From Oryzias latipes (taxonomy: Eukaryota > Chordata > Actinopteri > Beloniformes > Adrianichthyidae), in NCBI RefSeq assembly GCF_002234675.1, contig NC_019877.2, positions 3,627,041-3,691,040 of the forward strand: a stretch of DNA of 64,000 nucleotides, read 5' to 3'. Below, one piece after another: positions 25,928 through 37,700 of the stretch; the stretch's first letter is position 1, and each line of letters starts with the position of its first letter. Made by a program: the position numbers and the translations under genes. Below the pieces are notes generated by a model. The model worked only from the letters and a program-made list of their open reading frames with translations, made no database searches and had not been told where the DNA came from.

Positions 25928-28552
25928 ATGTCTCTTTCCTCCATCCTTTCTGCTGAGGCCATTGAAAATGCTGTCAAGGACTGTCAAGGTAGTGTCAGCT
26001 CTGCCCTGAAACGTTTTTTTTTCTTCCTCAGCTAATATTCAAGCATTTTTTACATAACAGCAAACAAATTATGTGAAGTGCATTACTGACTTATTCATGT
26101 TTTGGGCTTATTTGCCCTGGGAGGATCAAAAGCTTTGACTCAAAATTCACACCTTAATTATGATAAAATGCACAATAATCCCGATCCACAACTGATAAAA
26201 CCAGCGGCTCATAATCTGGGTTGTAATGGTGACATTGGTAGGTGCATAATATCCTCTGCAGCTGCAATATTTTAACAACAAATCCCGTGTGAAATTGAAA
26301 AACAAGTTTTATATAATATTTATTATACCATTTACTTCAGAACTTTAAAAGGTGAGGAAAAGACGACTTTTTGTTGAAGCTCTGCATCCTCTCCTCCTCC
26401 ATCCTTCCAGCTCCCGACTCCTTCTCCTTCAAGAAGTTCTCCCAGCTGTGCGGCTTGTCCTCGAAGACACCCCAGGAGATCAGAGATGTCTTCCAGATCC
26501 TCGACGAGGACAACAGCGGCTACATAGAAGAGTCTGAGCTCAAGTGTGTACAGCCTATGAAACAATTGTTTTTCGTATTTACACGTTTACTTTAAAATAT
26601 GAAATCTCAACTGCATTCCAAATTTACAAAATGATCTGGAAAAACTGCAGCATTTGTGCAAAAAACAAAAAAGCAATTAAATTCAATGCCGTCGTAATGC
26701 ATTTTTAGAATACGTTCCTTCCTAATCCATCAAAGTGTTGTCACAGCATTTGTGTTACATAAATCTTTTTGTGTGATGAGAGCTCAGGGTTAACTTGAGG
26801 GATTGGTGTGTCCTGTCAGTGTGTTGTTTTTTTTCCATCCACTAACATGCGGCACACCCTTTTTGTGTGTACAGGTTCTTCTTGCAGAGGTTTTTACCCG
26901 GGGCGCGGACCCTGACCGAAGCAGAAACCAAGAGTTTCATCTCAGCAGCTGATGATAACAGTGATGGCAGAATTGGAGTAGACGGTGAGTATCTGGTTTC
27001 TCACACTGTGATCTCAAAAAAACCCTGATGGATGCAAAATTTGCCAGAAGTATAAAAAACAAAAAAACCATCCTGATGAAAATTTGAGCTCATGCTATTT
27101 AAAGCTTCACCATTTTCCTTTCTGTAACAAAGAAAACCACAGAGAGAAGTGGCAATCACATCTCAAAGCAGTTTTAGAAGACACTTTCTATACACAATAT
27201 TCTTTACATCTTTTGAAATTCATGTTAAACCAATCAGTAGTAAGTTTTGAATGAGTATATTCAGGTTGATACAGCAGAAATCTTAAACAGCTTCAGGAAT
27301 CAGAGGAAATTCAAATTTTGTCAGGAAAACTTATTTGATTATAAACCAGAAACTTTTGGAATTTCTTCAACAGATGCCAGTAAAATGTGGCTGAGATAAG
27401 TGATTTACAATAACATAAAGAAAGAAAATGTAAATAAACTCTTTTTTTCCCACAAATTTAATCTGACAGCAGGGCTTAATACTTCAAATCCTAAAGCTGG
27501 AGTCCTGACTACCCTTAACAAAAAGAACTTGAGGTTTATTTTATTAAATATACTTGAGTATAAGTATGGCACATGTACTGCAGACTGTGTAGTGTAGGAC
27601 ATGTATGACAACTTCTTTAGACTAAATTAAAACATTTTAAATTTACAATACAGGAAAGGAAGCTTCGAGTATCCCGCCTCACTTTCAGTATAAATACCTG
27701 TAGTACGCTTAAAAAGACTAGTTTTTTGCTAAGGGTGTCTTCTATATGTAAATAACAGCAACACACTTAACAAAAAGTAATATATTAAGGTGTACTACAA
27801 GTAGTCTAAGGTTGGGTAGTATACTTGAAGTATATCGTCTTGTAAATTTAAAATGGTCAAATTTTGTCTAAAGAAGTTTTCCGTTAGTACACCTCCTGCA
27901 CTGCATGGTCTTGTATAGTAAAGTGCTGTACTTGTACTCAAGTATCCAAAACAACATTAACTTCTAGTGCACTCCTTTTTTCTAAGGGTGTCTTTTTTTC
28001 TTCTGTAGTGATCTGACAACCGTCTGGAAATTCTTTTACAATATCAACCTGTAAACTATATTCAGACAACGGCCTCTTACTTCCTGCTTTCTTTTCTGTT
28101 TTATGTTCATTAAACTCCACTGACTACTGGACATTTAGATTTTAGTTTCTACAAAAAACTTTGACCCACTTTAAAGCCTGCTTTTACCTTCTGCCGGTTG
28201 TCTTGATGATGCCTGAACTTACATATCTGATCAATAAGCCAATGTTTCCAATTGTGCATTTGAAAGATGCCTTGCAGCCATATTACATCAGTATAATTCA
28301 TTTAAAAAATGCACACAAAAAACAAAAGGTTTGCGTATTTTTAAGCCTAGTTTTAAGACTATGAACAAACAACATAAATTAACTTCTACATAATATGTTT
28401 TGAGCCAAGAATGCCCAAGTTTGGACCAGTTCATGAAAGAATCATAAACAGAATTTGAAATGTTTTACTATTTGTGCAGCTCTACATGTCTTTATTATAT
28501 GTCTAATTTATTTATTTTTTCTCCAGAATTCCAAGCTATGGTCCTGTCCTGA
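25928..28552 (+). CDS. ocm: Oncomodulin-like parvalbumin
   Basis: EF-hand calcium buffer of the oncomodulin/parvalbumin family. Coding exons are 25928-25988, 26411-26543, 26875-26984 and 28527-28552, giving 109 residues. The exon sizes and phases are identical to the upstream parvalbumin gene. The start is MSLSSILSAEAIENAVKD, preceded by an acceptor at 25920 and a non-coding exon ending at 25352. EF loops are DEDNSGYIEESE (about 52-63) and DDNSDGRIGVDE (about 91-102), both with acidic position 12. FFLQRFLPGARTLTEAETKS and the FQAMVLS end resemble mammalian oncomodulin (FFLQKF..GAR.LTE.ETKS, MVHS) more than the muscle copy does. Intron 4 holds two small TIR elements. AATAAA is at 28791. Position next to ccz1 matches human OCM. 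It could equally carry a pvalb8/pvalb9 name in fish nomenclature. Confidence 0.9.
27512..27735. mobile_element. Small TIR element (MITE-like), copy 1
   Basis: It begins CCCTTAACAAAAAG and ends with the inverted TTTTTTGCTAAGGG. The interior is AT-rich with TATACTTGAGTATAAGT and no coding capacity. It lies in intron 4 of the oncomodulin-like gene. Superfamily not assigned. Confidence 0.6.
27763..27987. mobile_element. Small TIR element (MITE-like), copy 2
   Basis: It begins CACTTAACAAAAAGTAA, ends CTTTTTTCTAAGGG, and is followed by TGTCTT exactly as copy 1 is. The length (about 225 bases) equals that of copy 1, and only about 28 bases separate them. Confidence 0.55.
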
Positions 28553-28799
28553 GTTTTATAAAGGAGAAGAATATGTCACATCTTTGGCTGTTTCAACATG
28601 TCTGGAATTTTCCGATCCCACTTTCTACACCAAGGACAAATGCAGTTTTCTGAGCAATTCTGTTCATGTGATACTTTTAAATTGCTTTCTGTTATAAAAA
28701 AAAAATTAAAGGAATTTTAAGGTATCTTTTCATTCTGTCACTCCAAGATTACTTGTCTGTCAACACTTTCCCTTGAAAATGAATACGATAAATAAACAT

Positions 28800-29471
28800 G
28801 TAGAAATAAGCATTTGGGTGTTTGGTTTTGAATAAGTATCAACTGTTATTTTGTTTTCCCAAATAAATAATGCTTTTCTTTATTATCTAATTTAGTTGAA
28901 GTTGCACATTGGTAATATTTTCCCTTTTTTTTTTATTTAAATGATTAATTAAACATTTATTTTGTAGAATATATGAAAGAATACTCTGATCATTCACGAA
29001 GTAATATAGGAACTTTTAAAAAATCTGTTTACAAAATATCTTAACTGCCATAATTTCTGTCAAAATGAGTTCATTGTTAGATAAATGGCCCAAAAAATGG
29101 CAATATTGTGTTCATCACATCTCAAAGAACCATTTTTCTTTACTGTCCCTCTTTTTTCCTTCCTAATAAGCTTTTAATTTTTTCTGACGTCAGTTTTCAA
29201 AGAATAGCTATTTTTGGTAAGCCATTTAGGCCATAATGTAGATTTAATAGTTAGAACTGTAAATAAGTATTTTGGGAACTTTTTTAAGGAAACCCAATCT
29301 TTGCCAAAACCTGTAAAATATATATTAATTATATTATAAAGCCAGGTTTAAAAAACTAAAAAGACATTTTAAATTTTTTTTTTTTTTTTTAAATTCAAAC
29401 GATGGGGAAAAAATAATCCCACAAATTTCATTTTACAGAAAAATGCAGCAAAGGAAAAAAGTGCTGTAATA

Positions 29472-29568
<97 letters not shown>

Positions 29569-29700
29569 TACTTTGTAAAGAAATTAAGACTAAACAGCAA
29601 TGTAGGAACTAATAATGAGTTCCGAGCGCCACTCCCCGAGCAGTTGAATTTGTGACACCGCGCTGTCAAAAGCAGGAAGTCAAGAATGTGAGGAAAAATG
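28800..29700. other. Intergenic stretch before ccz1 with a long (TAA)n tract
   Basis: AT-rich and without exons. A (TAA)n microsatellite of roughly 100 bases occupies 29468-29567 with one CAA interruption. The polyleucine and polyisoleucine frames read from it are artefacts. Confidence 0.8.
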
Positions 29701-29804
29701 CGAGGATCATTTCTTGTCGTTCATCTTATTTTCATAACTTTTATTTGTTCTCAGAAACCATACAGCAGCAAATGTCTGAAAGGAGTGTGTGGATACATTA
29801 AAAG
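29700..29804 (+). other. ccz1: Probable non-coding first exon of ccz1
   Basis: The sequence up to ACATTAAAAG|GTGAGTG at 29804/29805 has a strong splice donor and leads to a second non-coding exon at 31635-31710 (acceptor TTCCACAG, donor GATTAG|GTAAGG) and then to the coding start. The 5' boundary is a guess. The intron between them (29805-31634) shows no recognisable feature. Confidence 0.45.
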
Positions 29805-31795
29805 GTGAGTGATGGCACCGTTTTTCAGAAAGATTTGAGCTTCAAATAGAACTAAAAGCTAGTGGAGACAAGCTAGCAAGCTAGTTGTTGATGCCGGTTG
29901 TTTTCTGGCGGAGTAACAGGTTTTTGTGCTGGTGGAGATTGACGTAACTGGGGGAGCTTGGATTGAATTTAAAAACTTTTTTTTCTTAGAAAAGAAGTCG
30001 ACTTTATCTGGGGACAGTGTTTGTTTGGTTAAACAATAAGAGGCCACGTATGCCAGTTACGGTTATCAAAGCTATTATCGGGGTTTTTATCATTATGTAA
30101 CCGTTCTGAAATAAAATTTAAAACACTTTTATATTTGTAAAAAGAACATAAGTTTCTCAAAAGCTTCTCCATTTCTGGCATCCTAAATCCCAATTACAGT
30201 TGATAATATTTGTAAAATTTATTCTGCGTTGCACATAAACAAATCGTGAAGTCCCTTTTTTTAAATACCAAAAAGATATTACTAATACACGTGATGTTTG
30301 TGACAAAGAAGCAAGTCATAGATCAAGAAGTTCATAAAGAAAAACATGTTTGTTTGTTTGTTTTTTAAATAAAGTTTTAGTACTTTTAATCCTTTCTATA
30401 AAGACTTGAAGGAGGAGAAGGGGAACATGAATTTAAACAGATAATCAGAGTAGATTAGAACGTTTCAAGCGGTGTGGGCTTATCTGTGACTTTTTTAAGA
30501 CGACTCCATGATGATGGTAAGACTAGCTATGTGTAACTATGTGTACTATATTATAGTTTTAATAAACCTAAAAAAAAAATACAAACATGAACCCACTGGA
30601 TCATCTGTCAAAGTCAAGTATGTGGGAGAAATCGAATGATGTTGAATCCTGTTTGGAAATAATACCTGGCATGGGCTTTGAGGCAACTTAAAGCGCTGAA
30701 TTTATGTAGAAACTCAAAACATTTGAATACTTTTAATTCAATACAAATTGGTTTTAAGTTAAAACATAAAACGATACGACTGTGACAGCACACTAACCAA
30801 AAATGTTTATGCCAATTCTTAGCTTTACCCTTTTTTAAATTCATGTTCTATGAAATATTTTAAAAATATGACATGCATCATATGAAAGACTGGTTATGTA
30901 TATGTTTTAAGTTTAACTCTTTCCACAGGTTTATTTCTTAAACTATTGCATTATGAAAGAAGCACATGCATACGTTTCAATGCACACCTTTTTTAAAAAA
31001 AGATTACACAGTCTTGTGTTTTACGTGAAGTTATTGAACCTCACCTGAATCCGGCATATCCCACTGTAGTTGTTAAAATTTGATATTGAATTAAAACTAT
31101 TCTCAATAGTATCAATCAAGTGTGGTTGGTGCTTTAAATGTATTGCATTTGATATTCGGCCTAATGGAGGAGGAAGTTTCATGGTTTGGAACCACCGTGA
31201 CTCACAAATCTGTGTTACAATTTAAGTTTTTCCAACTTTTCCAACATTTCTAACAATGTGTGGGATTATTTGACCCCTACTTTACGGCTCTCTGGTTGAA
31301 AAAAAAAAGGGTTTCTGTTTTAAAGAGTAAAATTTCTATCAGACTCTGCCGCTCATAAAGCAAAACTAAACAGTCAACAGTCAAAAGGTTAGAAACTATT
31401 ATATATTTTGAGAATTGTTTTTATTATATTTTATTAATGCAAAAAATAAATAATAACAACATTGACATAAATACAAATCTGTGTCTAGTTTACTAATGGG
31501 TGAGACTTTATGGCTCCTATTGAGTTTTGATCAGTAAGAAATCGACCTGAAAGGCTCTTTAGGTGTTCAAGGTTGCAGGTCCCCACACTAGTGCCAATTT
31601 AATACTTGTGATGGTTTTCTTCTATATTCCACAGGCACACGGCATGCTAACCAAACTGTCTGTTGATCAGAGGAAATCCAGACACAAGCTACACTAATGC
31701 TCATGATTAGGTAAGGATCAAAAGTTAGCGTTGGTGCATACAAATTGTGCACATTTGCTCAGAATGATGGTTTTTGTGTCTGTTTTAGTCCCAAG

Positions 31796-34700
31796 ATGGC
31801 CTCAGGAATGCAAGAGAAACAGTACACACCATGTCTTCTCAATTTTTTCATTTACAATCCTACGTTTGGACCCCGAGAAGGAGAGGTGAGTGTCCGTCCT
31901 TCACCTTATTGGGGTGTTGATTTTACTCTGGGTTGCTAATAGACAAGGACTCCTTCCTAGGAAGAGAAGAAGATCTTGTTTTATCATCCAAGCGAGGTTG
32001 AGAAGAACGAGAAGATCCGAAATGTTGGCCTTTGTGAAGCCATTGTACAGTTTACCAGGTAAAACACAGAGACGTGAGTGAGGAAATGTACCTCACTGAG
32101 CCCAAAGTGTCAGCAATAGGAGCTGAATAGATAAACATCCAGTAGAAGCATAAACCTGTCTTATCTGCTCTTTCTTCACCGCAGGACATTCTGTCCAACA
32201 AAACCAGCTAAGTCCCTGCACACACAAAAGAACCGGCAGTTTTTCTTTGAGCCTGAGGAGAATTTCTGGATCGTGATGGTAATTTTGAACTTTGATTGAT
32301 CGTAGACATTTCTCATGGTTGTTTTGGGGGTAAAACACTTCCCCCATTTTTGACAGGTGGTTCGAAACCCGATGATCGAGAAGCCCAACAAAGATGGCAA
32401 ACCTCCGACAATAGAGTACCAAGAAGAGGAAATCCTTGTGAGTACCAAAAAGATGTCTGTGTTTATTTTACTGAGGAGATTTATTGGAGTAAATGTATTT
32501 CATTCCAGGATACGGTCTATGGTGCAGTGGTGAGGCAGTGCTACAGTATGTATAAGGTGAGTTTTAGTGGAAATTAGCTTATTTTTCAGATGAACAAAAC
32601 TTTATTTATAAGCTTTTTTTTTTAAACATAAAAAAGTAAATCACAGATTTAAAAAAGACGTTTTTTCTCATGTTGCAGCTTTTTAACGGCCCCTTTAGCC
32701 GAGCAATGGAGGCAGGAGGAGTGGAGCTGCTCATGCAGAAGCTTGAGAAGTTCTTCTACAGGGTAATTATGTCTTGTTGCTAGGTGGATTTGTGTTTTGG
32801 GTCTGCTTGTTTGTCGAAACACCGTCTTTAATATACAAAGCCAGTTCCGTATAATGGAGCTCAATGAAGCCCGTGTTTTTTGCTAACAAGGGCCGAGCTC
32901 TTCGCCGTCAACTGTTTGAACTGTGTAAATACATAACTTATCAGAGATGTTTGCGGTTGTACCTGTATTTGTATTTCTCCAGAAGAGCTCCAGCTTTAAA
33001 AAGTAATCGAACAGTTAAAAAATATTCTTTTGTAGTCAGGAAATACCCTCCTCGGGATAAGGCGGGATTCCCTTTCCGTCATGTAAAGAGAGAGCTTTAT
33101 CGGAGTTTCTCATCCTGCCATCAATGCCCAAGTCTCTGCAGAGAGTTTCTCATTCCGCTTTCTTTATTGCGCTGTAAACAAGCACTTGGCAGGTAAACTA
33201 ACCCCTTTCTCCTTTTTCTTCTCCTTTGTTGGTGCGCGTGTGGGTTTCCAGTATCTGCAGACTCTCCACTTGCAGTCCTGTGACCTGCTGGATGTTTTTG
33301 GAGGCATCAGCTTCTTCCCTCTGGACAAGATGACCTACTTGAAGATCCAGTCTTTTGTTAACAGAGTGGAGGAGAGCCTCAGCCTGATCAAATACACCGC
33401 CTTCCTCTACAACGACCAGCTTATCTGGTACACGCCGAACACTTGTTGAAAGTACGCGTCTGCTTGTCAGTTTAATCCCTCCTCTGTCAAACGTGACGGC
33501 CGTGTTAGATGACAGAAGGTCGGCGTGTTAGGACGTGTGATTGCTTTCTGGGTGGACGGGTGATTTGCAGATGCAGTCGTGCATTTCTGCTGCCGAGGAT
33601 GTCCAGCGATCAAAAAAATCAGAAGATCTGACATGATGACGAGAAGGTCGAGTTCTGAGTCGCCATCTTTGTCGTTGTGTGCAGGAGTGGGCTGGAACAA
33701 GATGACATGAGGACCCTGTACAAGTATCTGACCACCTCGCTGTTCCCCAGACACTCTGAACCCGAGGTGAGAAGCCTAAAAACATGAAAAATAAAGATTC
33801 ATTTAAAAAAAAAGACCACAGGAAACTAACCAAAAATGAAACAAAAGACAAAAAATAGGATGAAGGAAAGGGGAACGACAATACAAGTTATGAAATTAAA
33901 AATTGTGTTTCATTTGAAGTAAATACCAAATAGTTATTACAAATCACTATTCTGTTGCAGAAAAATATTAAATCACAGTCATGCGGTGAAGTTGAATTTG
34001 TGAATGGGTGCAGTTTTACATTTAAAGACCCACTTTGATCATTTTTTGATAAATGTGTTTGAATTGTCATCATGCCGTTTTTAGTCCGAATTAAAAAAAA
34101 TCCTCTGTGGTTTTCTAGGACGTAGTTTCTGCAGAGCGCCAGTAGAGGTGTGGGTGGGACTATTGGCAGGAAGCAACCCCGTCCGCCCTTCCTGTCACCC
34201 ACAACTGAGCTATTTGTTTACATGCTCTCATGCTAGCTTACTCAAACCCAACATCAGCGGTGCAATAAAAACATGTTGCAGACGTGAACATGCTGTTTAT
34301 TTGACTCTGCTGTCCCACAAGCCACCTCGCTTCAATCAGAAGAAAAATTGTTCTTATATGAAGTCACTAAACAAAGATCCTAACATCTGGTCATTTTACA
34401 TTTAAGAGCTATCTTTATGAAGAAAACAATTGTCCAAATAGCTTCCTAAAATGTTTTTTTCTTCCTGTGGTTCATATTTTTACATTTATTAGCATAGATC
34501 CAGAAGTAAAACAATATATGATTGCATTATCCTTCACTTGATCAGCACAGCACCTTAACATTACTCCTTTTATTTAAGCACTTAGTACATAAACTGAAGA
34601 CAAATTGATTTATTCTTCTTTAGTTTTCTAAATGTAATTTCCTTTTCAGGCGCCTTGTGGAACTCCCAAAACTGTGAAGCTATTCCGGGTAGAGCTACAG

Positions 34701-37700
34701 AAAATATTTCATGGCCTTTTATCTGTTTTGGAATCAATATTTCTGATTTTAGCTTTCTCAAATAGATAGGCGGGCTGTTGATCGAAGCTTTTGATCTGTT
34801 TCCCTTTGGCTTTATGTTCTTGAAAATAGAATAAAATGAATTTAAAGTGATTTAAAGGAGAGCAATGCAAAGAGAAACCTTTATTTGAAATGATTTTTTT
34901 CCTCTCTTTTTTGGTACAGTTGGCTGGCAGGGATTCTCCCCTGAGGCCAGAGGTCGCAGGAAATCTGTTGCACTATGGAAGGTAAATCCCCCGTTCCATC
35001 TGTAAGCCTACCTTTTGAATATTACTGACAAGAATTCAGTAATGGGACCGCGTAATACTTAAATGATCATGGAGTTGAGGCTGTAAAAGAGTCGAGATTC
35101 AATCTGATCACGTAAAGACCCACTTTGATCATCTTTCAATCTATTTTCAAAGCATTCCCATTGGACCTTTCACTATGATTGTGCTGTTTTTAGGACATTG
35201 TTTCTGCAGAGCAGTAGTTATTCATTAGAAATTCACCTATAAGATGTGGGCAAGACCATTGATGTAGAGCAACCCCACCCCATCTGTTTACATGCTGTCT
35301 CGCGAGCTTACAGCCCCTCACACCCCCAACCCAACACTACTAATGAAACAAAAATGGCGAGCAAAATCGGAGCAATCCAGCTGAACAGTTTTGATGCTGA
35401 TGCCAGCTCGGACGAGGAAAACGAAGACGTTCATGGATCTATTTGGCTGAATCCAGATTCTTCCCCTACGGTCCCTGCATTTAGCCCTCCAAACGGAGAG
35501 TTATGGAAAAAAACATTCACTACTCACTACATAGTGCACTATATAGAACATTTTCTACCGCTGTCTGGATCCACAATTCCAAAATAAAGTGCCCTAGAAA
35601 TTTCCCAGTAGTCTCTGCGAAAAACCAGTGTGCATCTATGCTCACTAGATTGGCGAATATAGACCACAATGCATTTCTTTTTTTTTTTTTCATTTCTTTT
35701 GTCTTTTCTTTTTTTCTTCTTTCTTCTTTAACTTGTTCTGTCCAACAACTGAGCAAACAGATTAGAGCTAAAGGCCTTTTGTGTTGGACAGGTTTTACTA
35801 TCACAAAAAGAGGTTATATAACTTCGGAAGACCAGAGTGTAAATCTGTATAAACCCCTTTTACTCAAAAATGCAATTTTAAGCGTAATTACATGTTCAAA
35901 ACCCAATTTCCTCTGGGTGGGTATTCAAATAAAGATAAAAGAAATTAGAGAAAATGAGCCAATTTGCTGTTTGTGAATTTTCTGAGCTGTTTTGTTCTTA
36001 GGTTTTTGACCGGACCTGCAAATCTAAAAGATCCAGAGGCTAAATTCCGGTTTCCGAAGATATTTGTCGCCTCTGAAGACGGCTACGAGGAGCTGCATCT
36101 CATAGTTTATAAGGTGATGGATTTGATTCCACTTCAGTGGAATGCAAAAAAAAAAAAAAGATTCAAAACAACCATTCTTGTCAGTTTTTCCTATTTTTAG
36201 CTGCATCTTGAAAATAAAACATTCCCACTGATTTCAAAGGGATTTAATGGATTAGTTTGTTTAGATTTCCCACATTACTGATCTCAGCATTCATGGGTCT
36301 GGTCTCTGCATATAAACTAATCTTTTCTTTTGCAGGCAATGAGCGCTGCAGCTTGTTTTATGATCAATGGTACGGCCCGACTCGTTCTTCCCAGTTTTAG
36401 ATGTGAAACTCAATCCCATTTTGTTGCACGTTGATTTTCTTAACCACTCATATGAAGTTAGAAGGTATAGTTTTTTGTAATAGCCAGCTGTTTTCTCTCT
36501 TTGGATCTAATTTCAGCCTCGGTGGAGGTGACGAGGGAGTTCTGTGAGCAGCTGGATGGCTTGGTGGGCCCCCAGCTCACTCTGCTGGCTTCAGACATAT
36601 GCGAACAGTTCACCATCAATCGCAGGACGTCAGGGTGGGTGACGGCGCCACCAATCCCACACATTTTTCATTAAAATGTCCTTTTTTGTCTTGGCAAAAT
36701 GTTGACATCCTGACAGCAGCAGGATGGCAAAATTTTTAATCTGAAGTCTTTAAATTTTCTTTCAGAAGTTCACAATTTGATTGGATTAACTATTTTAATA
36801 AAAAATATTGATTTGTTTTTTTTAAATCTCCATCAAAAACTTGTTATAACAAAACAGAATATGTGAGGTGAACGCATCAAAGGAGGAAATTTTATCCTTA
36901 ATTAATAATTTTTTACATAAAAATTAATTAAAAGTATCAGATTGTCAGATTAAAATTCATAAATCATCACTCTTTCAAAGGAATATTTGCTTCTATGTTT
37001 TTTCTTTCATTTTTTCATCAGCCTTAATGTTCTTTTTCCTTCAAGATGATTAGTTGAAAACATTTTTATGCAGCTTAAAATACATTTTTGATTGAAATAT
37101 ATTGGGGGTTTTTCTTTTGGTCACAAGTTAATTTTTTCACAGTATTAAAGTATTTTATTTGTCTTACTGTCTTAAGAATTAATATCATGTGTGGTCAAAT
37201 AAGTATGTAATGCCAACGGTTGCGTGTTTTGACCCCAGCACTTCTGCTGTCTGTCAAGCTTTGTGCCTGACTTCCAGTGACAGACGAGACTCCGAATATC
37301 ACTGGATATCCTCTTCGGCGTAACTCAAGCAGGGCATCATGAAGCACCGGCAACCTCGCCGGCACTCCCTCAATCCTGGCACACGCGTTGGCGTAAAACC
37401 CGACCTGTAATCTAAAACTGGCCCTGATGATTTGAAGGGGCTCTTTGTAATCAACTTAGTGACCAAAGTCCTGACCTGGAGGACACCTGTGTGCGCTGAC
37501 TTTAGTCCGCCGCTCCCGTACACTCATTTCTATAAATAAAATGGATAGAAATCCCCTTTTTTTGGGATTATTTTGCTGCTTTTAAGGGCTTTTGGGAGCT
37601 CTCATCTTAATGGGCATCGTCTTGATTCAAAAGCAAACAGGAACATAAAAACAAATGATGTAACTCTAATGTGCTGACTGACCCCCCCCCCCTGCTTTCT

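Noticed and set aside
29369-29669. Polyleucine and polyisoleucine open frames
   Set aside because: They are translations of the (TAA)n microsatellite.
35503-35976. 157-codon open frame in a ccz1 intron
   Set aside because: Lies across repeat-like sequence and poly-T runs; no motif, and ccz1 splices past it in phase.
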